Assembly (NCBI RefSeq): GCF_007655135.1
Contig: NW_022204326.1
Location: 1-64,000 of the forward strand
Length of the DNA stretch: 64,000 bases
Source: Punica granatum
Lineage: Eukaryota > Streptophyta > Magnoliopsida > Myrtales > Lythraceae
Direction of reading: 5' to 3'
Positions 11,776 to 22,380 of the stretch are shown piece by piece. Under the pieces are notes generated by a model. It saw nothing but the letters and a program-made list of their open reading frames with translations. It did not search any database and had not been told where the DNA came from. The number at the start of each line of letters is the position of its first letter. Position 1 is the first letter of the stretch. The translations under genes were made by a program, and so were the position numbers.

Positions 11776-12699
11776 ATAAACACAAGGTGCCGAATAAGGA
11801 GCATTAATATTTATGATGTATCTAGACATTCTTTTAATCATTATTTTTGCTAATTTTCTCATATTCTTAATTGATTCTTGAAGTATTTTCTCTCTTTTTC
11901 ATAGGCATATAGGATAATACACACGTGTCATGCGTGATAATATAAAAAATTGTTAAAGATAAATATATCATAATAGTAATTTATAACAAAAAATAACGAT
12001 TGATTGAACATCACTAGAGCAAGGAAAATTAAGTTATACGTCTATAGAAAGAAAAATGGCTCAATAAGGGGTAATTTCAAGTTTCCTTTTTTCTTTTCAT
12101 ACTGATATCCTAGGCTAATGTGGGTGTTAAGAAAGAGGAACTCTCTTCTTTATTTGGAAATTAATAAATTAAATTGATTTTATATGTGGTTTCTTGAGAG
12201 TTAATAAGTGTTTTAAATACAATGGAGATTTGTTGGTAAATTATACATATAGTAATAAATGTTAGAAAGGAATTTTGAGTACCATATACTTTTTTCAATG
12301 AGCACCTTCATGATATATCATAATGGTTTCCTTCTTATTAAAAATATCATATAAATTCTTTTAATATATTTTAATAGCCTAACAAATATTAACTGAGAAA
12401 ATGGCCTAATAAAACAAAACATAACTTAATAACTATTAAAATAAAATTTAGACAAAGCATAAAGAGATATTAGCTTCTACATCGTGTAACATATATTAAT
12501 CAATATACCATGTAAGAAATCTAAGATTCTCTTCAACAAAGAAGACTGTTATTATATGTTGAGATTATGTGTTATATTGAGTATTATGTAAATTACAATC
12601 ACACAATTATTGACCGAATAAATGTTTACCTACTGCAATACGCAGGCGCCTGCCCCTAGTTTATGATCAAAATGTGTATAGCTAGGATAAAGTGATTAA

Positions 12700-13020
12700 G
12701 AGTTCATTTTGAAATGCGGTAGCTAGAGGTTGGGTAAGTAAGAGTTTTCTTTATATTTTTTAGCAAAAGAGTTTTTGAAAAATATTTCAGGATCATGGTT
12801 TGGGTAATTTTAGTGACTGAAAATGTAATTTTCTTCGGTAGTTTAACAACTATTTATAAAAGCTACTTGTACTTACTCTTGATTTCAAGTATCAATTTCA
12901 ATTTCAGCGATTTCAAATTTTCAAACATTTTTGCTTATTGTGGAACCAATGCGTATCTTTCAGTAATTATATTTCAACACTTTTACCTCAGCAACAATAC
13001 TCTCGAACCAAGCTAAGAAA
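12700..13020. mobile_element. MITE-like repeat shared with 63.43-63.77 kb
   Basis: The right half shares 'cagtaattatatttca' and a 'gtaacaanactc...aaccaagc' end with 63700-63765. The left end has the inverted counterpart (a 'ggtttgggtaatttt' block). Two dispersed copies with inverted ends suggest a non-autonomous DNA element. Confidence 0.4.
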
Positions 13021-13615
13021 AGCTTTATTATATTTTATTACCCATTTCTTTACAATTTTTTTATTGAAAATATCACCATTCTAAAAGTTTATCTTCCCCA
13101 ATCCGTTTTTAGTAATTGATATTTTTTTTTGGTATAATGATAAGCAAAGAAATGGCACAATTGAAAGAGAAATTCTCAAACTATAATCAAATTCCTTAGT
13201 ATATATAAGTGTTTGAACGGGAGTAGCAAAGTAAAACAAACAATGGATCCTTGATATTATACGCATTTTAGAAATTTAGCCTCGATACGACTACTTCCGC
13301 TAGTGACTTTGGTTTGGTCTTTTGCCTCTATTATCTTTTGGATGATTGACCCCTTTTCTTCCGTTAATTAGTAACCACTAGTACCGTGTTATTCCTATAT
13401 CATGATCATGTAAGTTTTTCCGATCATAGGTACAACCTTTTTTCGTCAGTTCTGGAAGTCACTAGTCCATGTTCTCTTGACTGTAAATTTTCAGAGGAAG
13501 AATCAGCCTTTTGTGGCAGTTTCAAGTGTGAATCTCTGACAATTGCAAGAGGATTAAGTTTATATGCTGAAGATCAAGAACATCAGAAAAGACGGGAACT
13601 TATATAAAAACAATA

Positions 13616-13660
13616 ATGTGTGTGTATGTGTATATATATATATGTGTGTGTGCGTGTGTA
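13616..13660. repeat. TG/TA microsatellite
   Basis: Alternating (TG)n and (TA)n runs. Confidence 0.85.
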
Positions 13661-13979
13661 CAAAGAATATATTAGAACGTTATCTATATATCACATCAAT
13701 AATGATAATAATAATAGTAACAATACGAACACTGCTTTTAGCATGTGGGAGAATCTCAGAAGCACATGACTTTTATGACCCAGAAGAAGAAGAAGAAGCC
13801 CATCCACTACCTATCGAAAGACAACTTTCTCCCCTAGAAACAAACACAGCTACTCACCGTCAAACCTTGGTCTCATCTTCTCTGTCTTAATGAGTTTCCC
13901 GTTTTAACTTTTTAACACAACCTTCTTTTTTTTTTTTTTAAGACGTAAATGAACAGGTCGGGAATGACTAACGTAGTAA

Positions 13980-14095
13980 CTATGCAACTCTTCAATGCTG
14001 AGAGAATTTTATCTCTTTAACGGATCAATTCAACTCGAATTGGATTAGTTTGGAGCCCATTAGATTTCTGGATATTAAGGTACACGCCAAAAAAA
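13980..14095 (+). mobile_element. SINE-family fragment
   Basis: Holds 'gagaattttatctctttaa', 'ggatcaattcaa', 'attggattagt', 'cccattagatttc' and 'aaggtacacgcc' followed by an A run, the same order as the tails of the copies near 1.0, 29.7, 44.9 and 45.7 kb. The tRNA-like head is not clear here. Confidence 0.35.
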
Positions 14096-15176
14096 GATTC
14101 AATTTGAGCCATAACTATACCAAGTTACTTTTAGTGATTGAAGGATCAACGTGGCAAAAATGCGAAAGGTTAATCACAAGAGTAGTAAAACAATAAAGAT
14201 TTAGGACTAAAATGATAAAAATGTGAAAAGTTGAGGACCAAAAGGATCTCTTTCCCTCGTTTTAACATTAATTATACACTATCCTTCTAACTCGCGCGTT
14301 GTGCGGGCATTTGCTATCCATCTTATTTAAAATTAAATTAGAGCAACTGAAGAAGATCCAATAGAGATAACATCTCTGTATTGCTTACTTCCATAATTAA
14401 GCTTCTCCTCTACTGTATTAGTGAATTTATAGGTTGTTATACTACATATATTTTAGAATCATGCATATGGATTGCAAAAACACTAAAAGCAGAGATTGGC
14501 TCTATTAGGGAATATCATTCGGCATTAGGAAAGTATTTTCCATTCCTATTTTATGTGCTGTAAACATGGCATGTAATTGTATCCTTGTATATCATGATCA
14601 CTATATATATATATAGAGAGAGAGAGAGAGTCATGGCTGCCCGATTTTAGGCCAACATTCTCCAGTATTCCCTAATAGGCTTGATGGTTATATTTGACAG
14701 AAAGAGGGAGACTTTTACTTGAATGTCACTACCCATACGCGAATCAAAGAACTGCATTAGAATTACCATTTCATCTAAATAATTCAACCTCTATAACTTC
14801 TTCTGGAGAAGTATTAGCAGGTACATATGTTCGAGGTCAATCTAGATGTTGCAATGCTAGAAATATTCCGTCAGAGAGACCAATAAACAATGCCGGTAGA
14901 TCAGCCACCGACTGCACATGCTCCATCATCTTCCCCAGCAGAGGCTTCAACTCTTGAAACCTTTACCTTTGAATCGTGTAACTGCATTACCTGCATGAAT
15001 AAGCATACTTAGCATGACATACAAAAAACAAACTGAGATTGGCTGGTTAGCTTCGTAGAAGACATTTTGTTATTAAAAAAAAGAGGACAAGAAAGGAAAT
15101 AAACAATGCAGACGTGATGATTGCGAATCGGCAAAGGAAATCAGCCATCAGAGGGTGAAACGGCGTGAATGGTCAC

Positions 15177-15179
<3 letters not shown>

Positions 15180-15212
<33 letters not shown>
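15180..15212. repeat. (AT)n microsatellite
   Basis: About 16 uninterrupted AT units. A similar tract lies at 15574-15600. Confidence 0.9.
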
Positions 15213-15215
<3 letters not shown>

Positions 15216-15574
15216 CATGCAGAACTCGATATATTCAATCACCTTATTTTTTTCGGTGGATATATTTGATCATCTTTGCCATGTCCGATTTGCGCACTAG
15301 TAATACATCCTTCATTACTTCATGAAGAACGACGCTCATATACTTCATTATAATTATCATTCCGCTCCAAATATCACTTTAATTTGATGGAAGCGTACGT
15401 TCAAAACTAGGAATATAAAATTGTTAATTAGAATCCTTTGATATAATGTCTTTAATTAATTAGTATTATTAAGAAAAGAATATGATAAAAACAAACAAAT
15501 ATTAATTTTTTAATTTTACTGAACTATTTATATTTGTAAAACTCGAGATTTGATGATAATTTCTTTTGTATGTG

Positions 15575-15606
<32 letters not shown>

Positions 15607-16673
15607 ATATCATACATAGAAAGAATTAGACACATTAGACGTGCATGTGTTTATTCTAGTGTTGAATAACTGGTGAAGTTCTAACGTGTAAAACTGGTAC
15701 AAATGCGTCGATTCTAAATGATTTAATCAATATAAATATGATCGATTTTCATATGACACCTCTTATACATTGTTACGAGATTCAATATAGAAAATAAGAA
15801 CATAAAAAAGAAGAAATTATGCATGAGTCATATGGACCAGCTGGATACGCCGATGAGCTCGCCAACTAATATTAATTAGGAAGGGTGAGGAACATCGCAC
15901 TTCAACACTACTATAACCCATATCTCTTTAGCCCTTTTATTAATGAAGTTATTTGTAAAAAAGAAAATAATTGTTTATTGTTATTCCTAGTAGTACGGAA
16001 TTATGGTTCTGTATTGAAATAATGGCCTCGGCGAATCAAAGGCGCATCGGCCATGTTCTTCTTCTTCTTCTGCCCGAGAAAGCCTCCTTTTTCTTTTCAC
16101 GAGGTCCTCTCTGCTCCTCTTTATACGAGCATACTGTGTTGATTGATTTCTTTTTTTTTTCATATAAATAATTTCACGCCTTTGGCCAAAAGAAAAAAAT
16201 CTATATCTTTTCGTAGTATTCTATGATTAGCATTATCTTAATCAAATTAACTATGAAGTTAATGCTTGCTGGACATCGGAATAAAGCTTAGTGAATTATC
16301 AGGTTTTAACATGTGCAGTACATGGTCTGATTGAAGCACCTAAAAAAGATAATAATTATGAATACGTCCGATGATTAATTTTACAACGAAGGATCACAAG
16401 GCAAACTCTCTATTTAAATAGGAAGATATATGATAATGAAGGATTTTGCCTTTTTGTTTATGGAGATCTCGTGGAGTGTATATATGCATAGAATGAGAAA
16501 GAGGGTGTAGTATGCAATGGAACTAATATATTCTCTAGCCTCTAAATCAAGAATTTTCAAGTTTCATTCTTGATTTTTGAACTTCATGTACTCTTTTATT
16601 TCTCATTTTTCTGGCATTTCTATGAATGTCCCTTGTAATTTATAGTCGCTTTATAACCGAAAATATATGCAAA

Positions 16674-16685
16674 TGGTATCAGAGT
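16674..16685 (+). promoter_or_regulatory. retrotransposon primer-binding-site-like sequence
   Basis: TGGTATCAGAGT matches 11 of 12 bases of the usual Copia primer-binding site (complementary to the 3' end of initiator tRNA-Met) and follows 'atgcaaa', a plausible LTR end. The upstream 200 bp have LTR-like features, but no gag or pol follows, so this would be a decayed relic. Confidence 0.35.
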
Positions 16686-17723
16686 GAAACTTTCTCATTC
16701 ACGCTTCATAAACTAAACTTGGTCAATTATTTCAGAAGTTCGGTGCCCTTGACCAGAATCATAGATTTAGTTTAGGGAATATATGATAAGTTTACATTTT
16801 CACTATGATCAGCTAGTAGTGTCTATTCTAACTTGATCTTATATAACACTAGAGAAAAAGCCCACGCGGATAAATTTTCTAAAATAATTGTACCTCAAAC
16901 TTACGTCTACAATATAAATCGATTTCATAATATTATAACTTTCACCTCTTATTATATATGTACTATTATTTCACCAATATTTGTTTATAATTTTACGCAT
17001 TAAGATTTTGCTATCTTAGGATAAACTACTGTTAAAAAGTTAAAATATGCTCTTGCCGAATAAACATAGAAATTGGGAATTCGATAGTAACATATAAATA
17101 TCTTACTATCTTTAATAGAAGTTTGAAAAAAGGAGAATTATAGAACATTTATATTGATGAAGATTGTGTTTCGATAAAATCTAATTAATTGAAGGCATAC
17201 ATTGTTCATCTTGTGAACTATTTTGATCTTTTAATGAAGCAAAATTATATCCTCATAATTTAACTTCTCTCTCATGGTTACTGCAATAATGTAGCATTTA
17301 TAATGGGAAGAACTAAATTAATATAACCTTATTATACATAATTTTGTCCAATCTTGTGTCTATTTTAATTGGAAGAATATCGGTAAGAAAGGACATAGTT
17401 ATAAAGGTGATATTAGAGATATGAGGTAGGATTAAGATTTTAGGAGTCAAATTGAGAAAAAGAAATTGGAAGAAATTGAAAACAATATCAATGTTTGGAG
17501 AGTTTATTATACAGAAAAGTTGAAAAAAAAAATCAAAAATAAAAAATTTGGTAAAGGGAAGAATGGTCATTGAGCCACTTGTCACCACATGAAGAGTTCC
17601 TTTTTGTAACTTTTCTTTAGATTAAGTATATAGATATAGATATGCTTAAAACTCTCCATTACTCGAGCGGTTAATTTTTTTTTAATTATACGAAAATTAG
17701 GTAAATAACGATAGAGATGTTAC

Positions 17724-18119
17724 TTATGTAGAACAAGGAATTAGATGCGTAAGGACATGCTGTGACGATGCGATGAAAGTCACTTGACGGAAGACATATA
17801 TATATATATATATTATGCAGATGCCAGTGCCAAAGATCTTGGCAAGATCTTCCTTACCCGTATATATTTCTTGACCCAATGGATATGAAAGAGTACGTAC
17901 TGTCATGCGTATGGGCACGAGTTGAACCTTTTCTGAATGTCTTAATGAACTTTCTTTCAAGATCTTTGGCATCAAACTGACCCATGTTAGTGCTGGCCCC
18001 CTTTCCTCCGACATGTTGAACACGACTTCCTGGGTCTCTTCCCCCGATCTTTTGAATTTTTCGATGTGTTTCCGAGCACGGCTTGCTGGTTTAGAATGAT
18101 TCACTGTAATTGCGCTCAC
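17724..18119 (-). CDS. unidentified 131-aa ORF
   Basis: The first 105 or so residues have a mixed, charged composition (including KHIEKFKRSGEETQEVVF). The C-terminal part runs into a TA microsatellite (IYIYIYIY) and a Cys- and His-containing tail. I recognise no family. It could be an exon fragment or chance. The neighbouring DNA offers no support. Confidence 0.2.
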   Translation of the reverse strand: MSAITVNHSKPASRARKHIEKFKRSGEETQEVVFNMSEERGPALTWVSLMPKILKESSLRHSEKVQLVPIRMTVRTLSYPLGQEIYTGKEDLAKIFGTGICIIYIYIYVFRQVTFIASSQHVLTHLIPCST

Positions 18120-18902
18120 TGAGCTATTAGAAGAGGGGGCTTTTCTGTCCTCTACATTCTGTAGAGAATTAGAGGCAAATAGTTTTTGCAGGAAACAGAT
18201 AGTGAATTAACGATAAGTTGTTTCCTTCATACACCTGATGGAAAATGATCCGTTTATTGTAGATCAATTAAAGGCCACATTTTTCCCTTTGAAAGACCAC
18301 GAGTATTCTCAATCTGTTGGCCGAAACCAATTGATCATAGGCATTGACTTGGCCTTGCTCATGAAGAGTTTCCAATGAAAATTTTGAACCCCTGTTGTAT
18401 TGTGTGTCTTGAATTTTATGTTTTCGACCGGATTTAAAACCTGGCTCAACTTAAAGTTTAAACAAGGCGATTAGTGGACTTTCAATGAAGGTGGCAGAAG
18501 TGAAAGGGCCTTTATTCGGCTTACTAAGAGTGAGAGAGCTTGTAATTTGATTTGGGGCTTGGCTTTTGTTCTTGGGTCTCCACACTTAGTCCTCCAACAA
18601 TGTTTCTCATACTTATAAAAAGACAATAATAATAATAATAATAATAATTTTAAAAAAAATTTGTTGCTCATTGTGAATTAGACGAATTGCCTCCTTTTGC
18701 CCATGGACGTATGGTCAGCACGCCCCTCTAGCCCAAATCACCTATATCATCCGTCCATACTTCTCCCTTCGCTTTATGTTTATTACTCATATTTCATTCC
18801 ATTTCCAAAACTTGCCATTGAGTCACTTTCTCACAGTTTATAAGGGCTATACACTGCATTGGATCTTAATATATAATTACAAGTACAGCCCACAATCATA
18901 CT

Positions 18903-19595
18903 TGTTAGAGATGTCTCTCATCAAGCGCGGAAGATTTGAGAGATCTGAAACCTCAAAGACCCGAAAACAAGAACGAAGATTAATCAAAGAGAAGAATGAG
19001 GAATCTGTAAAGTGTGCTAAGCACAGACCAGAGTGTGCTTAGGCACAATTTCACTGAGGCACCAGAAATTCGGTGCTGAGGTACTGTATTCCATGTTGAG
19101 GCACGGATGGCTTAGTGATAGATATTCTCGTGATTCCATTTTCCGTTTTGGTGAGATTTCATTGTAACTCAAAATTTCCTTAGAGATAGATATTTTAGGA
19201 TATATTATTGGGGATATTTAGAGTATATATCTGATACTAGGATTGTGAGTCTTGTCTATAAATATGGGAAGAGCATTGGAAGACAATTTATGTTGGGTGA
19301 ATCATGTGCAATCTTCTTGAGAAATTCTCAAATTATTCTCTTAGAGGCTCTATGGTTCATAGAGTAAGAGAGTTGTGAGTATTAAGAAAATTGAAGACTC
19401 TTCTTGAGTTGAGTCTTATGGGATTGGGAAACAAGAGTGCGATCTCTGTTGTAATCTCTTGTTTTCAATCTAGTGGATACTCTTACTTTGTTCTCGGATG
19501 TTTCCCTCGCCTTGATGCTTTACCATGTATATTTGAAGTCGTTTATTTTTCGATTTGTCGTTATTCTAATCTCGTTTGGGCATCTTGTTGCAATA
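18903..19595 (+). repeat. 5' LTR of the Copia relic
   Basis: Begins TGTTAGAGATGTC. It has a TATA-like 'tctataaatatggg' near 19255 and 'ttgtaatctcttgttttcaat' near 19450, and ends at 'gcaata', where the terminal CA has become TA. Confidence 0.8.
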
Positions 19596-19597
19596 AG

Positions 19598-19611
19598 TGG
19601 TATTAGAGCAC
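19598..19611 (+). promoter_or_regulatory. primer-binding site of the Copia relic
   Basis: TGGTATTAGAGCAC differs from the usual TGGTATCAGAGC by one C-to-T change, and lies two bases after the 5' LTR. Confidence 0.75.
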
Positions 19612-19631
19612 AGGTCTCGGAGTGGTTGAAG

Positions 19632-19937
19632 ATGTCAGGCATGAGATTCGAGGTGGAGAAATTTGATGGGATGAACAACATCGAATTGTGTAGGATAGAG
19701 ATGAAGGCTTTAATGGTGGAGCACGACCTTGAAGGAGTACTAGAAGGAGAGAGTAAGCCGCCCACGACCCTGTCATCGAACGAGAAGATCATGATGGGTC
19801 TCACCAACATCAATATCAAGATAAGGGATGAGGATCAAGCCTTGTTAATGTTGAGCATTCTGTCAGAGTCCCATGAGAGGTTTGTCATCACCAAGCTTCA
19901 TGGGAGAACAAGAATCACCTTCAAGACATCAAGGTGA
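19632..19937 (+). pseudogene. Copia gag fragment (Retrotran_gag/UBN2 type), internally deleted
   Basis: Starts MSGMRFEVEKFDGMNN, the typical start of Tork/Tnt1-like gag proteins. It then jumps from the first 45 residues to the region with IRDEDQALLMLSILSESHE, so about 60-80 residues of the usual middle are missing. The frame ends at residue 101. The homologous continuation (DIKVMFNSKELRKKE) lies in another frame, showing a further shift. It does not encode a full structural protein. Confidence 0.8.
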
Positions 19938-20551
19938 TGTTTAACTCGAAAGAGTTGCGGAAGAAGGAGACCGGTTACCAAGGGAACGACGATGAGAGAA
20001 CTATTGTGAGAGGCATAACGGATTGTCCAATGCAGAAAGTCCAGGCAACGACAAATATAAGGGTGACCGAGCAAAGCGATGTAAAAGATGATATTCTTAA
20101 AGTTGCAGCGAATAGGGGGACAAAAACCCTCACTACATCGGGTCAGCCAAGTACACTATGTGTTTTAGTAGTCATGACTGAGAATTGTTTACTACTTATC
20201 GGTAGACAGAAAGTGGTAGAATTTTTATGGCTGGTGAGACATGTGATATTCGAGGTTGGTAGAGTTGAATTTGAGATATATTATGGTAGTGAGGTAACAT
20301 TGTTAGATGTTAGGCATGTTCCGAGTATAAGGAGAAACTTGATCTTGTTATGGAGTCTTGATGTTACTAGTTGTAAGTACAAGATCCAAGACGGAGTCAT
20401 GAAAATCTGGGAAGATGCTCTCGTATTAATAATAGGGGTGCTGCTGCAAGGACCGTATGTCTTGCAGGATAAAACCGGATCTACGTCAACAATAGAGTGG
20501 ACTCCTAAAGAAAAGTACTTGAATGTTCTCGGGTACGGAAGGGTGAACTAA
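19934..20551 (+). pseudogene. Copia gag tail and pol pre-integrase fragment
   Basis: The frame begins with the gag segment MFNSKELRKKE. Its second half matches the Copia gag-pre-integrase region: LLDVRHVPSIRRNLILLWSL, then CKYKIQDGVMK and GPYVLQ. The protease and integrase catalytic cores are absent or unrecognisable. The following 550 bp before the 3' LTR hold only pieces (such as the VKVESCANARPWKKM region near 20660) with no RT motifs. Confidence 0.7.
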
Positions 20552-21083
20552 TGCAAGGAGTGTACGATGGTTGGTAAGTCCTCGGAAGCCCTCTTAAGAA
20601 GATATGTTACTTCTGACGAAGCTATCTTGGCCAAGCAGTGTAAAAGTGCATCCTCGGTGAAGGTGGAGTCTTGTGCGAATGCGAGACCTTGGAAGAAGAT
20701 GGAGTTTAAAGACTTGAAAACACAGCCCGTGTTGATAGAGAATCTTTAGATTGGAAGATCCAAGAGGAGAAATCATTCCCTATTGAGTAGCTCACGAGCA
20801 AAAGACGGGCAGGGGAAACAGTCAACATCGCTGAAAAAAATGGGCTTAGGGAACTAGTGGTTTTGGAGAATGTTGAAACCATTGCAAATTTGGCTTGTCT
20901 CATGATCGGTAAAAGTTATGCAAAAATTTCGACGAAGCCCAACGCCCCCGAAATATCCATGGGTGGATTGGACTTGAGTGGCACGTACAAAAGTGGAGGT
21001 GGAGCTCGCAAGGACTGAACCTGTGAGGGCTGTGATAGAGCAGTCCAGTATGTGAAGTTAGATCGTGGTTTTGGCTCAATGCG

Positions 21084-21099
21084 AGCCATGGTGAAGATT
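21084..21099 (+). promoter_or_regulatory. polypurine tract next to the 3' LTR
   Basis: 'gagccatggtgaagat' directly before TGTTAGAG resembles the usual Copia plus-strand priming site, with two pyrimidine interruptions. Confidence 0.5.
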
Positions 21100-21789
21100 T
21101 GTTAGAGACATCTCACGTCAAGCCCCAAAGATCCGAATGAATCGAAGACTCGAAAACCCAAAAACGAGAATGGAGATTGGTCAAAGAGAAGGATGAAGAA
21201 GCTGTAGAGTATGCTGAGGCAAAGATTAGAGTGTGCCTAGGCAAAGTTTTACTGAGGCACCAGAAATTCAGTGTCGAGGCATAGTTTTCCGTGCTGAAGC
21301 ACAAATGGCCAAGTAAAAGATATTCTCGTGGTTCCATTTTCCGGTGCGATTTCGTTATAAATTAGAATTTCCTTAGAGATAGATATTCTAGAATATATTC
21401 TTTGGGTATTTAGAGTACATATTTGATACTAGGGATATGAGTTTTGTCTATAAATATGGGAAGAATGTTAGAATACAATTTACCTTAAGTGAATCACGTG
21501 TAATTTTCTTGAGAAATTCTCGAGTTATTCTCTTAGAGGCTTTAGGGTTCGTAGAGTAAGAGAATTGTGAGTATTAGAGAATTAGAGGCTCTTCTCGAGT
21601 TAGGTCTTATAAGGGGTTAGGAAACACAAATGTGAACTCTGTTGTAATCTCATGTTTTCGATCTAGTGTATACTCATGCTCTATCCGTGAATGTTTTGCT
21701 CAACCTGATAGTTTTACCACGTATATTTGGTGTCGTTCATTTTTCAATTTCTCATTGTTCTAATATCGTTTGGGTATCTTGTTTCAACA
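21100..21789 (+). repeat. 3' LTR of the Copia relic
   Basis: Starts TGTTAGAGACATC and ends 'tttcaaca'. It keeps the TATA-like 'gtctataaatatggg' near 21445. It aligns along its whole length with 18903-19595, with many substitutions and small indels. Confidence 0.82.
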
Positions 21790-21929
21790 ATGCTTGTATT
21801 GGTGTTTTTTTTCCAATGAAGATGGAGCTAAAGCCTCGAAAACCAAAAAAGAAAAGGATATAAGATACAAAATCGAGTAAAGAGACTCAAGTGATTATGC
21901 ATAGAACAAGCAATCTAATGTTAAATAGC

Positions 21930-22380
21930 TAACGCAACGTACACGCAAGTAACCCGTCACGGACCCGTTGATTCGCGCACGAATATCGGAACTATGACCT
22001 TCTACTACCTGTTGATTCTACGAATACTAGGAAATAGACATCAAACTCAAATCGACTCCGATATTGGGCAAAGAGCACAAAAGCTCTTAATTTTATTCAT
22101 TGATCAAAAGACAAACGTTTTAGCTCTAGGGCTTATAAAACTTAAATAGGGATTAAAAAAATACCTAAATTGCATGAAAAGAAATAAACTTTCCTAAAAT
22201 TGCAAAAACATCCAAAAAACGATAAAATGCCCGTTTGAGGCCCTAAACGATAGAATTTGCCTTAAATATCGAAAAATCACGGCGAAGTGAATTTTGCTCC
22301 GGATGCCGTTTCCCTTGAGATAGAGTTATCAGAACCTATTTTCTTCCAAGTATCGATTTGCCGCTATTTCTGTTGCATCA
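21930..22380 (-). mobile_element. possible solo LTR, minus orientation
   Basis: A 451-bp segment flanked by ATAGC on both sides (21925-21929, 22381-22385). Read on the minus strand it starts TGATGCAACAG and holds a TATA-like 'tttataagccctagagc' followed by 'aatgaataaaattaagagc', as in many plant LTRs. The other end reads TA rather than CA, so the limits are tentative. Confidence 0.4.

Larger units (their letters stand above)
10492..18902. other. long gene-poor spacer
   Basis: 8.4 kb without a recognisable exon. It holds a degenerate triplet repeat (11425-11775), several TA/TG microsatellites, a SINE-like tail, and a primer-binding-site-like sequence at 16674. An ORF at 17724-18119 is listed separately as unidentified. 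Confidence 0.55.
18903..21789 (+). mobile_element. internally deleted Copia-type LTR retrotransposon
   Basis: Two diverged direct repeats of about 690 bp (18903-19595 and 21100-21789) flank a 1.5-kb core. The left LTR is followed by a mutated initiator-Met primer-binding site, and the right LTR is preceded by a purine-rich tract and starts TGTTAGAGA. The 5-bp flanks atact (18898-18902) and atgct (21790-21794) differ at one base. The core keeps a gag fragment and the pre-integrase part of pol. Integrase core, reverse transcriptase and RNase H are missing. Visible LTR divergence and frame breaks make it old and immobile on its own. Confidence 0.88.

Noticed and set aside
14694..14957. 87-aa ORF considered as an organelle-derived or gene fragment
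   Set aside because: I could not match it to any plastid, mitochondrial or nuclear family, and no adjoining exon is seen.
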